From Algoriphagus sp. (GTDB taxonomy: Bacteria; Bacteroidota; Bacteroidia; Cytophagales; Cyclobacteriaceae), in the NCBI GenBank assembly GCA_018336015.1, contig JAGXQZ010000040.1, positions 1 to 63,325 of the forward strand: DNA of 63,325 nucleotides, in the 5' to 3' direction. Position 1 is the stretch's first letter, and each line of letters begins with the position of its first letter. The notes below the pieces were generated by a model. It searched no databases and was not told where the DNA came from. It saw only the letters and a list, made by a program, of their open reading frames with translations. The position numbers and the translations under genes were made by a program. Below are positions 54,481 to 63,325 of the stretch, piece after piece.

Positions 54481-54954
54481 TTGAGTGACGTGAAACAGGC
54501 GGTTTTAGAATTGGTAGAAAAATATCTCCCCGATGAAAGCCATTTTGTGGTAGATGTGAAGGTGGAGGAGAAGGCAGGTAAAACCCGTCTTCTTATTCTT
54601 ATCGATGCGGATCAGGGTATCACTATCGACACCTGTGCTTTGGTAAGTAGGAAAGTTTCCGAGGAATTGGAGACACAGGATCTAATCGGTGAAGCCTACA
54701 TCTTGGAAGTATCTTCACCGGGATTGGATTATCCACTCACTACAGTCAGGCAATACCTGAAAAATCTTAACCGAGAGCTTAAATTGACTTTAGCTTCAGG
54801 AAGTGATCTTCAGGGAAAACTTCTCCAAGTCGGTGAAGATTCGATTAAATTACTGACCAAAAGAAAGGAAAAGGGAAAGAAAGCAATTGAAGAAGAAGTA
54901 GAAGTTCCTTTTGCTGAAATCAAAAAATCAATCGTACAAGTATCTTTTAAATAA
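54481..54954 (+). CDS. rimP: Ribosome maturation factor RimP
   Basis: An upstream ATG frame at 54382 runs through the promoter and hairpin, so the start is placed at TTG 54481 (or GTG 54490), giving 157 residues against 150 in E. coli. The core reads VKQAVLELVEKYLPDESHFVVDVKVEEK, then LLILIDADQGITIDTCALVSRKVSEELE and the conserved YILEVSSPGLDYPL. A positively charged C-terminal part follows. RimP helps mature the 30S subunit. NusA begins 5 bases after its stop. Confidence 0.92.
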   Translation: MSDVKQAVLELVEKYLPDESHFVVDVKVEEKAGKTRLLILIDADQGITIDTCALVSRKVSEELETQDLIGEAYILEVSSPGLDYPLTTVRQYLKNLNRELKLTLASGSDLQGKLLQVGEDSIKLLTKRKEKGKKAIEEEVEVPFAEIKKSIVQVSFK

Positions 54955-54959
54955 CTCCA

Positions 54960-56204
54960 ATGGATGCCAAAATCTTAATAGAATCCTTCGCAGAGTTTGC
55001 GAGATCTAAAAATGTGGATCGACCTACGATGATCCGTATTCTGGAAGATGTATTCAGAGCGATGATCCGTAAAAAATTCGAAACAGACGAAAACTTTGAT
55101 GTGACCATCAATGCCGATAAGGGTGATCTTGAAATATTCAGAATCCGCGAAATCGTTGATGACAACTCTGAGGATATTTGGGATTTTGATAAAATCAGTT
55201 TGAGCGAGGCTCAAAAAATTGAACCTGATTTTGAAATCGGTGAAGAAGTATATGAGAAAATAGAATTGGAGGAATTTGGCAGAAGAGCGGTTCAAATGGC
55301 CCGTCAGACTCTGATTCAACGCATCAAAGACCTGGAAAAAGACATTCTTTATAATAAATATGAAGAACAGGTAGGAGAAATCATTTCAGCAGAAGTCTAC
55401 CAGATCCTAGGTCGTGAGATTTTGTTGATCGATGGCGAGGGCAATGAACTCATCCTTCCAAAAGGAGAGCAGATTTCCAAAGACCGGTTTAGAAAAGGGG
55501 ATACTGTAAAAGCGATTGTACATCGCGTGGACATGATCAATGGAAACCCCAAGGTGATTCTTTCGAGAACTTCCCCTGTATTTTTGGAGCGTTTGTTCGA
55601 AAACGAAGTACCAGAAGTCTATGACGGGTTAATCACTATCGTCAAAATCGTGCGTGAGCCAGGAGAAAGAGCCAAAGTGGCTGTGGAATCCTATGATGAC
55701 CGCATTGATCCTGTTGGTGCTTGCGTAGGAATGAAAGGATCCAGAATCCATGCGGTGGTCCGTGAGCTTCAGAATGAAAATATCGACGTAATCAATTACA
55801 CAGAAAATCTCGAACTCTATGTTTCCAGAGCTTTGAGTCCTGCAAAAGTCTCATCGATTACGGTCAATCAGGAAAGTAAAAGAATTTCTGTATTCCTCAA
55901 GCCTGACCAAGTATCCTTGGCCATCGGCAAAGGTGGATTTAACATTAAGCTTGCCAGCAGACTGGTCGGCTATGAAATCGACGTATTCAGAGAATTGAAT
56001 GAATACGATGACGAAGATGTAGATTTGAATGAATTTTCTGATGAAATCGATCAGTGGATTATCGATGAACTCAAGAAAACAGGTTTGGATACTGCCAAAA
56101 GTGTGTTGGCTTTGACCAAGGAGGATTTGATCCGCCGAACTGAATTGGAGGAAGAGACCATTGATGAGATTTTCCGAATACTCAGAACAGAATTTGAACA
56201 ATAA
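54960..56204 (+). CDS. nusA: Transcription elongation/termination factor NusA
   Basis: The 414-residue protein has an N-terminal RNA polymerase-binding domain (LIESFAEFARSKNVDRPTMIRILEDVF), an S1 domain (about 130-200: QVGEIISAEVYQILGREILLI), then two KH domains with DPVGACVGMKGSRIHAVVRELQNENIDVI and QVSLAIGKGGFNIKLASRLVGYEIDV. A short acidic tail with a helical hairpin (ALTKEDLIRRTELEEETIDEIFRIL) ends it. NusA modulates pausing and termination; its position between rimP and infB is conserved in bacteria. Confidence 0.97.
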   Translation: MDAKILIESFAEFARSKNVDRPTMIRILEDVFRAMIRKKFETDENFDVTINADKGDLEIFRIREIVDDNSEDIWDFDKISLSEAQKIEPDFEIGEEVYEKIELEEFGRRAVQMARQTLIQRIKDLEKDILYNKYEEQVGEIISAEVYQILGREILLIDGEGNELILPKGEQISKDRFRKGDTVKAIVHRVDMINGNPKVILSRTSPVFLERLFENEVPEVYDGLITIVKIVREPGERAKVAVESYDDRIDPVGACVGMKGSRIHAVVRELQNENIDVINYTENLELYVSRALSPAKVSSITVNQESKRISVFLKPDQVSLAIGKGGFNIKLASRLVGYEIDVFRELNEYDDEDVDLNEFSDEIDQWIIDELKKTGLDTAKSVLALTKEDLIRRTELEEETIDEIFRILRTEFEQ

Positions 56205-56265
56205 GGGGAATTTCCCCCTGAGAATACCCTAATTTTAATTAAGATTTCGTAAGAGGTTTTTGCTT

Positions 56266-59166
56266 ATGTCAGAAGAAAAAATGATGCGATTAGGCCAAAT
56301 AGCCAGAAAGCTCAACGTGGGAACGGCAACCATCGTGGAGTCCTTGGCTAAAAAGGGCTATGAGGTGGAGAACAATCCAAATTCCAAAATCAACATGGAC
56401 CAAGTAGCCATGTTGGAAAAGGAATTTAAGTCCTCTGCTCTTGAAAAGGAAGAGGCTTCCCATCTTTCCATCGGAAAGCGTCATGAGCCTGTGTCGCTCG
56501 AACATGAAACGCCTAAGCAAGAAAAGGCTCCTGAGCCTACTCCTGCCCCGGTTCATAAGGAAGAACCAAAACCTGCACCGCCTGCGCCGGAGGTAAAAGC
56601 AGAAGAACCAAAAGTTGAAAAAGTTGCCGCAGATACACCAAAGCTGGAAGGGATCAAGATCCTAGGTAAAATCGATTTGGATAAAAAACCTGCGCCTGCA
56701 CCTGCACCAGCCCCTGCTCCCCAGCCTAAGCAAGCACCAGCACCGGTTCAAAAAGTGGAAAGAGCTCCTGAGCCTCAAAAGCAACAGCAGCCTCCTCAGC
56801 CGAAACCGGCACCTGCCCCACCACAACCTGTAAAACCTCAAAATGCTCCCCAGCCAGTAGCAACTCAGCCAGCTGCTCCCCAGCCTAAGCCAGAACCGGT
56901 TAAAGTTGAGCCAGTTCAGGATGAAGTAATTGCGGCTAAGGCTGATTCCCTAAAGGGTCTGACAGTTTTGGGTAAAATTGAGTTGCCGGTAGACCGAGCT
57001 AAGAAAAAAGGTGGTCCGGTGGCTTCCTCTGACGAAAAAGGAAGAGATAAAAAGCGTCCAAGAAAAAGAATCGATAAACCAGGCACTCCGGGTGGTCAAC
57101 AAACAGGCCAAGGCCAGGGCCAGGGAAATCAGGGTGGTCAAGGAGGTCAAAATAGACCTCAAGATCAACGAGGAAACAGACCTGGACAGGGTGGAGGAGG
57201 TCAGCAGAACCGTGGTGGCCAACAAAACCGTGGTGGAGGAAATCAGCAACCTCAACAGCGTCTTCAAAAGGCCGAACCTACTCCAAAGGAAATCCAAGAT
57301 CAGATCAAGCAGACTTTGGCGAGACTTCAGAGCAACAAGCCCGGAGGAAAGACCAAATCCAGACGAGATAAACGCGCTGAAAGAGACAGAGATGTCGAAA
57401 TGGAGGGAGAAGAATCCAAAATCCTCAAGGTTACTGAGTTTATTTCAGCTAATGACCTTGCCTCGCTTTTGGATGTCTCTGTAAACCAGATTATTTCTAC
57501 TTGCTTGTCTTTAGGAATGTTCGTTTCCATCAATCAGCGTTTGGATGCAGAAGCGATTACCATCATTGCCGATGAATTTGGTTACGATGTCGAATTTACC
57601 AAATCCATCGAAGATGAGATGGAAGAAGAAGTGGCCGATACGGATGAGGAACTAGAGGAAAGAGCTCCGATCGTTACCATCATGGGGCACGTTGACCATG
57701 GTAAGACCTCCTTGCTTGACTACATCCGTATGTCAAAAGTGACCGCTGCAGAAGCTGGAGGTATTACTCAGCACATCGGTGCTTATGATGTAATGACCAA
57801 GACTGGACACAAAATAGCCTTCTTGGATACACCTGGTCACGAAGCATTTACTGCTATGCGTGCACGTGGTGCCAAAATCACTGACGTAGCCATCATCGTA
57901 ATTGCAGCGGACGATAGCATTATGCCTCAGACTAAGGAAGCGATCAACCACGCTCAGGTGGCTGGCGTTCCTATGATATTTGCAATAAATAAGGTGGATA
58001 AGCCAAATGCTCGTCCTGAGAAAATCAAGGAAGAGCTTGCTAATATGAACCTATTGGTGGAAGACTGGGGTGGTAAATACCAATCTCAGGAGATTTCAGC
58101 AAAGACAGGTCAAGGTGTAGATGAGCTTTTGGAAAAAGTGCTTTTAGAGTCTGAAATCCTCGAATTGAAGGCTAATCCGAATAAAAATGCGGTGGGTACA
58201 GTGATCGAAGCTTCTTTGGACAAAGGACGTGGTTATGTAGCCACCATCATGGTACAAGCGGGTACTTTAAAAATCGGAGATATCATGCTGGCAGGTCAGC
58301 ACTATGGTCGTGTAAAAGCGATGTTTGACCACAAAGGCAAAAAACTGAAAGAAGCAGGCCCTTCTACGCCGGTACAGGTGTTGGGTCTTAGCGGAGCACC
58401 TCAGGCTGGTGATACGATCAAAGTATATGACACCGAAAGGGAAGCAAGAGAAATTGCCAATTCCAGAGAGCAGATTCACAGAGAGCAGAGCTTGCGTACC
58501 AAGAAGCACATCACGCTCGATGAAATTGGTCGTCGATTGGCTATCGGTAGCTTCAAAGAGCTCAACATCATCATCAAAGGTGACGTGGACGGTTCTGTGG
58601 AAGCTCTTTCCGACTCCTTGCTCAAGCTGTCTAAGGATGAGGTGAAGGTGAGCATTATCCACAAAGGTGTAGGTCAGATTTCCGAATCAGACGTATTGTT
58701 GGCTTCTGCTTCAGATGCCATCATCATCGGATTCCAGGTTCGTCCTTCTTCCAATGCTAAGAAATTGGCCGAGCAGGAAGAAATTGAAATTCGTCACTAT
58801 TCGATCATCTATGATGCGATCAATCAGATCAAAGATGCCATCGAAGGTATGCTTGAACCAGAATATGAAGAAGTCATCACCGGTAACATCATCGTCCGTG
58901 AGGTATTCAAGATCTCTAAAGTGGGAACAGTCGCAGGTTCGTATGTGACTGACGGATTCATCACTAGAAAGAATAAGATTCGTATTGTTCGTGACGGTAT
59001 TGTCATTCACGAAGGAGAAATTGACCAATTGAAGCGATTCAAGGATGATGTGTCTGAAGTGAAGGCAGGGTACGAGTGCGGTATATCCATCAAAAACTTC
59101 AACAATATCCAAATTGATGATACCATCGAAGGTTATGAAATGAAGGAAATCAAGAGGAAGAAATAA
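56266..59166 (+). CDS. infB: Translation initiation factor IF-2
   Basis: The ATG at 56266 ([17 protein letters not shown]) is used in place of a TTG six bases upstream; the protein is 966 residues. The N-terminal domain (about 1-50) is followed by a long Pro/Ala/Gln/Gly-rich linker (about 75-360) with an Arg-rich RKRIDKPG patch. The IF2 N-helical domain comes next. The G domain has [24 protein letters not shown] and NKVDKP. Domains II, III and IV follow, with the tRNA-binding [22 protein letters not shown] end (starting IVREV). IF-2 delivers fMet-tRNA to the 30S subunit. The linker length is large but usual in this phylum. Confidence 0.97.
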   Translation: MSEEKMMRLGQIARKLNVGTATIVESLAKKGYEVENNPNSKINMDQVAMLEKEFKSSALEKEEASHLSIGKRHEPVSLEHETPKQEKAPEPTPAPVHKEEPKPAPPAPEVKAEEPKVEKVAADTPKLEGIKILGKIDLDKKPAPAPAPAPAPQPKQAPAPVQKVERAPEPQKQQQPPQPKPAPAPPQPVKPQNAPQPVATQPAAPQPKPEPVKVEPVQDEVIAAKADSLKGLTVLGKIELPVDRAKKKGGPVASSDEKGRDKKRPRKRIDKPGTPGGQQTGQGQGQGNQGGQGGQNRPQDQRGNRPGQGGGGQQNRGGQQNRGGGNQQPQQRLQKAEPTPKEIQDQIKQTLARLQSNKPGGKTKSRRDKRAERDRDVEMEGEESKILKVTEFISANDLASLLDVSVNQIISTCLSLGMFVSINQRLDAEAITIIADEFGYDVEFTKSIEDEMEEEVADTDEELEERAPIVTIMGHVDHGKTSLLDYIRMSKVTAAEAGGITQHIGAYDVMTKTGHKIAFLDTPGHEAFTAMRARGAKITDVAIIVIAADDSIMPQTKEAINHAQVAGVPMIFAINKVDKPNARPEKIKEELANMNLLVEDWGGKYQSQEISAKTGQGVDELLEKVLLESEILELKANPNKNAVGTVIEASLDKGRGYVATIMVQAGTLKIGDIMLAGQHYGRVKAMFDHKGKKLKEAGPSTPVQVLGLSGAPQAGDTIKVYDTEREAREIANSREQIHREQSLRTKKHITLDEIGRRLAIGSFKELNIIIKGDVDGSVEALSDSLLKLSKDEVKVSIIHKGVGQISESDVLLASASDAIIIGFQVRPSSNAKKLAEQEEIEIRHYSIIYDAINQIKDAIEGMLEPEYEEVITGNIIVREVFKISKVGTVAGSYVTDGFITRKNKIRIVRDGIVIHEGEIDQLKRFKDDVSEVKAGYECGISIKNFNNIQIDDTIEGYEMKEIKRKK

Positions 59167-59190
59167 TTTTCTTGACTTGATCATCAAAGA

Positions 59191-59219
59191 AAGGAACAGT
59201 GGAAGCTGTTCCTTTTTTA
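59191..59219 (+). terminator. Terminator of the rimP-nusA-infB operon
   Basis: A 9-bp stem (AAGGAACAG / CTGTTCCTT) with a 6-base loop is followed by six T residues, about 24 bases past the infB stop. Confidence 0.85.
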
Positions 59220-59229
59220 GTTTTGTGCC

Positions 59230-59424
59230 ATGTTCTCTGCCTTTAAGATGCTCATTCTTATTTTTCTGATAATTGCTATTGGGTCCTTATTGTTTGGACT
59301 CGTTCGTCCGGTTTATGCCCTTTGGTTTCTTGACCGATTTAACAGACTCAGGGTGATTAAGATTTATGGAGGAGTATCCCTCATCTTGTTTGCTGTTTGG
59401 GTTTTACTCAGCTATTTGGCGTGA
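59230..59424 (+). CDS. Small two-segment membrane protein, unknown
   Basis: A 64-residue protein with two hydrophobic segments (about 6-26: MLILIFLIIAIGSLLFGLV, and about 45-63: KIYGGVSLILFAVWVLLSYLA) joined by a short polar turn (LDRFNRLRVI). It was not recognised. A TAGTTTTG box at 59218-59225 overlaps the preceding terminator and would place transcription start at or just past the ATG, so the message may be leaderless or begin at the second Met (59248). A small integral inner-membrane protein is the likely product. Confidence 0.55.
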   Translation: MFSAFKMLILIFLIIAIGSLLFGLVRPVYALWFLDRFNRLRVIKIYGGVSLILFAVWVLLSYLA

Positions 59425-59548
59425 TTTCAGAAGAAAATTTCAAGAAACAAGAAATTTCATTGGATATCCTTGTTTTTTGAAAAAAAGCAGCCTTGGATTT
59501 TCTTTTTCTCGGATTTTCATTCACTTTTCGGATTATAATCTATCTCCC

Positions 59549-60094
59549 TTGAGAAAAGCGGTCTCCATAGTGCTTCTAGTATGCTTTGCCATATTTCATT
59601 TTGGCTACTACGCATTCTATTTTTCCGCTAATATGTCCATTGAAAACAGATGGAAGGACCGGATTTACGGCGATCAAATCGGGTCTTTAGAGGAACGGAT
59701 TATGGAAATCCCGCTCCATGCACCCTACATGGCAAACCAGGAAGAATTTCAGTCGACAAATACGCGATTTGAAAAAGACGGGAAGTACTTCAGAGCTATC
59801 AAGCAGCGGTATCAAAATGACACTCTTCAGGTTGTTTATGTGCCTGATACAGCAAGAAAAGTCCTCGATAATACCGTTAAAAAGTGGATTTCTTCCCTTA
59901 TTGAGGATGAATTGCCACAAGACCAAAGCGGTAAAAACTTCCTTAAGCTGTTTGCAAAAGATTACTTAGAGACATCCACCTTCGGTTTGGAAGTGCCAAG
60001 CCGGCTAGGTTATGAAATAATGATTGGGTTTATTTTTTCACCTTACATGAGTCCTTTTTTCACTTTAGATTCACCACCTCCGCAGCAGGTTTGA
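59549..60094 (+). CDS. Putative small membrane-anchored protein, unknown function
   Basis: The longest frame starts at 59366 but overlaps the small gene before it and has an unconvincing leader. The TTG at 59549 gives MRKAVSIVLLVCFAIFHFGYYAFYFSANMS, a plausible anchor, and 181 residues. After one membrane segment comes a soluble, probably periplasmic, domain (SIENRWKDRIYGDQIGSLEERIMEIPLHAPYMANQ and so on) ending in a hydrophobic segment (GYEIMIGFIFSPYMSPFF). No family was recognised and there is no strong partner context. Confidence 0.55.
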   Translation: MRKAVSIVLLVCFAIFHFGYYAFYFSANMSIENRWKDRIYGDQIGSLEERIMEIPLHAPYMANQEEFQSTNTRFEKDGKYFRAIKQRYQNDTLQVVYVPDTARKVLDNTVKKWISSLIEDELPQDQSGKNFLKLFAKDYLETSTFGLEVPSRLGYEIMIGFIFSPYMSPFFTLDSPPPQQV

Positions 60095-60234
60095 TTTTTT
60101 CCTAAAATCCTAGTAAGTCTAATTCTGACTTTTTCTGGGTACTATTTTAATTCCACTTATTCGGTTGATTTGGGAGCTATCGCTCTTTTATTAATTGATG
60201 GAATAATCTTTTCCTCATTTCACTATCAATTACT

Positions 60235-61155
60235 ATGAACTTTAAATTCAGAGTTCTGAGCTTGCTTTGTGCAAGCTTGGGATTAGTTACTATATCTAGA
60301 GCCCAAACGCCTACAGACGGCTTGATGATGCCTAAAGGGGAGATTTGTATTGCCGTAATCTATGAAAATGCGTCTTGGGGGCGCTATTGGGAGGGTAATT
60401 TCACCCGAGAAAATGCCAACATCGGGACCTTTACCAGACAAATGTTAATGCCCATGGTGGTAGGAGGGATTACAGACAAAATCAATTTTATTGTAAGTCT
60501 ACCCTATGTCAAAACTGCTGCTACGGGTGGCCAGATGGCAGGGGTCGAAGGAATCCAAGATTTGAGTCTTTCCCTCAAAGCTCAGCTAGTGGACAAAGCA
60601 CTCGGAAAGGGTAAACTGACGGGTTTTACCAATCTCAGCTTTAGCACACCGGCTTCCAATTATTTGTCAGACTATATGCCATTTAGCTTGGGATTTGGAG
60701 CCAATGAGCTTGGTCTGCGAGCTATCGGGCAATATGAGTTGGATAAAGGACCTTACCTTCGGGGCTCTTTTGCTTTTTTGCATCGGGGGACTACGGAGGC
60801 AGAGCGTAATTTTTATTTCAACGATGGTGCATTCTATACTTCGACTATGGATGTGCCTGATGCCATTCATGGACAGCTTGCTTTGGGGTCATGGTTTTTG
60901 AATAAAAAGCTGCGAGTAGAGGCTAGCCTAACCACATTTCGCTGCGCAACTGGGGATGATATTAGGGCTTATAATATGCCACAGCCCACCAACAAGGTTG
61001 ACTTTGACCGAATAGAGGGCTTTGCTCAGTATTACTTCACAGGCGGGCGTGGCTTTGGAGTCATTGCCTATTACAACCACATGTTTTCAGGGCGAAACAT
61101 GGGGCAATTTTCTGGATTTGGTCTGGGAATGACCTATCAGTTTAAAGCCTTATAA
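60235..61155 (+). CDS. Outer membrane beta-barrel protein, transporter-like
   Basis: The 306-residue protein has a signal peptide (about 1-24: MNFKFRVLSLLCASLGLVTISRAQ). The mature part (PTDGLMMPKGEICIAVIYENASWGRYWEG...) is made of alternating hydrophobic strands ending in GQFSGFGLGMTYQFKAL, which fits an outer-membrane barrel of the MetA/phenol-degradation transporter type (COG4313-like). No substrate can be read. It is followed 11 bases on by the PAP2/haloperoxidase-like lipoprotein gene, and by a second barrel gene after that, so the three are likely one unit. Confidence 0.7.
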   Translation: MNFKFRVLSLLCASLGLVTISRAQTPTDGLMMPKGEICIAVIYENASWGRYWEGNFTRENANIGTFTRQMLMPMVVGGITDKINFIVSLPYVKTAATGGQMAGVEGIQDLSLSLKAQLVDKALGKGKLTGFTNLSFSTPASNYLSDYMPFSLGFGANELGLRAIGQYELDKGPYLRGSFAFLHRGTTEAERNFYFNDGAFYTSTMDVPDAIHGQLALGSWFLNKKLRVEASLTTFRCATGDDIRAYNMPQPTNKVDFDRIEGFAQYYFTGGRGFGVIAYYNHMFSGRNMGQFSGFGLGMTYQFKAL

Positions 61156-61166
61156 TCTATTCTATC

Positions 61167-62708
61167 ATGAAAAAATATTTCTACCTCACTATAAGTTTTC
61201 TTGCCTCTGCATTCCTTTTCCATAGTTGTGTGGAGGATTTGCCTAAGTATTTTGAATATACAGGCTATGAATTTGCAGACTTGGATGCTAATGCCGGCAA
61301 GTGGAAGTTGATACTCCATAATTCCAATGAGCATATTGCTATCCCAACTCCATCTAGTGCTGGTTCTGCTCAGTTAAATCGCGAATTGGCCGATGCCAGA
61401 GAAAAAATCTCGCGCGCTACTTCAGATCAAAAAGCATCTGTTACCTATTGGACTAATAATCCCCTTCTCCGATGGAATGAGATTGCATTGGAGTTGGCTA
61501 CGAAGTATAACTTGATCCCAGCTCCAAATCCAGATGGGACCTATCCTTCTCCAGATCCTGCCAACCCTGGAAAGTATCCACTGTTTCCCTACTCTCATCC
61601 CCCTTATACTAGCCGGATGCTTGCGTATTTAAGTGTGGCGCAGTATGATGGATTGATCATGGCTTGGCATTATAAATATAAATTCAAGAGGGAGGCTCCT
61701 TATCAGCTCGATCCCCAAATCAAGTCTGCCTATGAGTCCAATAACCTCTATTCTTACCCTTCGGATGGTGCGGTCGTGGCGATTTCATCCAGAGAAATAC
61801 TTACCGCCATGTTTCCATTGGAAAAGGAATACTTGGCCAGAATGGCCGAAGAACATCTTGAATCATTGGTCCTTGCAGGTATCAATGTCTCCAGTGATGT
61901 AGAAGCAGGAAAAGTAATCGGTGCAGAAGTAGCGAAAACTGCATTGGCTAGAGCGTCTACAGACGGAATGAAAAATGCCCAAACTTCTAAAGCTAAGTCA
62001 GATTCTATCAAAAACGCAGCTAAAGAGCGATTTGGCTGGTTTTGGGAAAATCTGGAAACTCCTCAAAGACCAGTCGGATTGGCTCCATTATTCGGAAAGG
62101 TTCGTCCATGGAATATCCCCAACGTAGAGGCTGTCCGAGTGGGGCCTCCACCGGCCCCAGGGTCTCCTGAATTCAATAAGGATGCGGAAGAGTTGAAAAA
62201 GTTTGCGGCAAATCTTACACCGGAGCAGCGAAGAATAGCCAATTTTTGGAATGATGGGTTAAATACTTACACCCCTCCAGGTCACTGGAATAGGCTGGCC
62301 AAGGAAAAAACTGTGGCAAATCGCCTGAGTCCTGTTCGTACTGCAAGGGTGTTTGCCTATATGAATATGGCCGTAATGGATGCAGGCATCAGTTGTTGGG
62401 ATGTGAAATATTACTACCATTATCCAAGACCTATTCAGGCAATTCCCGGATTCAAGACCATTCTGGGCACACCTAATTTTCCGGCTTATACTTCAGGACA
62501 CAGTACATTTTCAGGAGCTGCTGCGGAGGTTTTATCTCATTTCTTCCCAACTGATGCCAACGAGTTTAGAAAATGGGCTGAAGAAGCAGCGATGTCAAGG
62601 ATTTATGGAGGCATCCACTACCGCTTTGATGCTGAGATTGGGTTGCAACAGGGCAAAGCTGTAGGAGCCTATTCCGTCACCAAAGCAAAACTGGACGGAG
62701 TAGATTAA
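61167..62708 (+). CDS. PAP2/vanadium haloperoxidase-like lipoprotein phosphatase
   Basis: The 513-residue protein has a lipoprotein signal (SAFLFHSC, Cys21). The C-terminal PAP2/haloperoxidase core has all three motifs: KYYYHYPRP near residue 413, SGHSTFSGAAAEVLSHF near residue 442, and SRIYGGIHYRFDAEIG near 475. The phosphate- or vanadate-binding Lys, Arg, Ser, His, Arg and His are all visible. Members are acid phosphatases or vanadium haloperoxidases; sequence alone does not choose. The N-terminal half is helical with a Pro-rich stretch (NPDGTYPSPDPANPGKYP) near the putative active-site lid. It is likely anchored to the outer membrane and sits between two barrel genes. Confidence 0.85.
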   Translation: MKKYFYLTISFLASAFLFHSCVEDLPKYFEYTGYEFADLDANAGKWKLILHNSNEHIAIPTPSSAGSAQLNRELADAREKISRATSDQKASVTYWTNNPLLRWNEIALELATKYNLIPAPNPDGTYPSPDPANPGKYPLFPYSHPPYTSRMLAYLSVAQYDGLIMAWHYKYKFKREAPYQLDPQIKSAYESNNLYSYPSDGAVVAISSREILTAMFPLEKEYLARMAEEHLESLVLAGINVSSDVEAGKVIGAEVAKTALARASTDGMKNAQTSKAKSDSIKNAAKERFGWFWENLETPQRPVGLAPLFGKVRPWNIPNVEAVRVGPPPAPGSPEFNKDAEELKKFAANLTPEQRRIANFWNDGLNTYTPPGHWNRLAKEKTVANRLSPVRTARVFAYMNMAVMDAGISCWDVKYYYHYPRPIQAIPGFKTILGTPNFPAYTSGHSTFSGAAAEVLSHFFPTDANEFRKWAEEAAMSRIYGGIHYRFDAEIGLQQGKAVGAYSVTKAKLDGVD

Positions 62709-62726
62709 TCCTTGACCTTGAGCACA

Positions 62727-63325
62727 ATGAAGAAAATACTAGTTACCTTGATTTTAGCCTTGGCAGGACATCAGCTGTCTTTTTCTCAAGGTTGTGTAGC
62801 TATCCGTCAATTTTCGGGAATCGGAAATGCAGTCGGACAGCTTAATGTACAGTCCAAAGGAGACTGGAATCTCAGTACCAACTATCGATATTTCAAATCT
62901 TTCAGGCATTTCAGAGGTACTCATGAAGAGCCTGAGCGAGTGGAGCAGGGGACAGAAGTGATCAATTGGTCTCATGGTGTGGACTTCAACATCAGCTATG
63001 CGCTGACAGAAAGGCTATATGCTGTAGCTTCTGTCCCTTTTGCCTACAATGAAAGAAGCTCACTTTACGAGCATGGGAGACAGTCCCGCCACTTGTCCTA
63101 CTCTGGAGGACTGGCTGATGTGAGGGTCGGGGCAGGATATTGGCTTCTATCCGGACAAAGAGCGGTTAGAGGAAACCTGGCATTAGGTATTGGCTTTAAG
63201 CTTCCAACTGGAAACTATAATGCTAAAAGTACATTTTACAATGTCGGACCCAATGGAACTTCTCTGATTCGACCTGTTGATCAAAGTATCCAATTGGGGG
63301 ACGGTGGATTTGGAATCACGCTTGA
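62727..63325 (+). CDS. Outer membrane beta-barrel protein, cut by window end
   Basis: The frame opens at ATG 62727 and stays open through the last base, giving 199 residues so far. A signal peptide (MKKILVTLILALAGHQLSFSQ) is followed by CVAIRQFSGIGNAVGQL and strands with the pattern of a barrel (WNLSTNYRYFKSFRHF, VDFNISYALTERLYAVASVPFAYNERSS, GNLALGIGFKLPTGNY). It follows the PAP2-like lipoprotein gene by 18 bases, so it is probably the third gene of that unit. Its function and C-terminus are outside the window. Confidence 0.75.
   Translation, partial: MKKILVTLILALAGHQLSFSQGCVAIRQFSGIGNAVGQLNVQSKGDWNLSTNYRYFKSFRHFRGTHEEPERVEQGTEVINWSHGVDFNISYALTERLYAVASVPFAYNERSSLYEHGRQSRHLSYSGGLADVRVGAGYWLLSGQRAVRGNLALGIGFKLPTGNYNAKSTFYNVGPNGTSLIRPVDQSIQLGDGGFGITL

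Noticed and set aside
59366..59548. Upstream extension of the small membrane-anchored protein to an ATG at 59366
   Set aside because: It overlaps the preceding small gene in another frame and precedes the anchor with an unlike sequence. The TTG at 59549 gives a standard N-terminal anchor.

Overview
The window looks like a chromosomal stretch of a free-living Bacteroidota, most likely order Cytophagales near Algoriphagus/Cyclobacteriaceae. The grounds are three proteins with type IX secretion (T9SS) C-terminal sorting domains, a PorP/SprF homologue, an Oar-like TonB-dependent receptor, Rho with a large inserted disordered region, several Bacteroidota-type promoters (TTTG, about 20 bases, TAnnTTTG) and few Shine-Dalgarno sites. 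The order-level placement is inference from protein character, not from a search.

Layout. 1-3.4 kb: a visibly GC-richer pair, PorP/SprF plus a PD40/OmpA protein with two OmpA domains. 3.5-8.4 kb: housekeeping (rluF, an M23 peptidase, aspS, a YhhN protein). 8.7-12 kb: a TonB-dependent receptor. 12.3-18.6 kb: a four-gene unit of alpha/beta hydrolase, RND adaptor, RND pump and TolC. 18.7-30.3 kb: an MltF-like transglycosylase, a GntP permease with a RidA protein, a T9SS cargo protein, a DUF4105 membrane protein, uvrB, an AlbA_2 protein, a PLP deaminase and an rluD-type synthase. 30.5-31.2 kb: two tRNA-like genes. 31.3-35.6 kb: a very large AsmA/DUF748-like protein. 35.8-43.1 kb: two T9SS-exported surface proteins. 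43.5-48.4 kb: rho, then recO-tdk-ferredoxin, then an unknown gene. 48.5-54.2 kb: the rod-shape cluster mreBCD-mrdA-rodA. 54.4-59.2 kb: rimP-nusA-infB. 59.2-63.3 kb: two small membrane proteins, then an outer-membrane barrel, a PAP2/haloperoxidase-like lipoprotein and a second barrel cut by the window end.

Much of the window is core cell biology: translation (aspS, rluF, rluD, rimP, infB), transcription (nusA, rho), repair (uvrB, recO) and cell shape (mre/mrd/rod). Between these lie envelope and surface functions: T9SS cargo, efflux, TonB uptake, murein enzymes and AsmA-like protein.

The most unusual element is the pair of 124-125-base tRNA-like genes at 30525-30649 and 31070-31193. They share an almost identical tRNA body with a Leu-type D-arm and a canonical T-arm. 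Both carry a roughly 56-base variable region whose basal stem covaries between the copies (GGAG/CTCC versus GGGG/CCCC). Each has its own intrinsic terminator and the first has a strong promoter. The apparent anticodon is GUC with an atypical U37. I do not recognise this as a standard tRNA, and it is the best candidate here for something undescribed. No CRISPR array, transposase, integrase or phage gene was seen.
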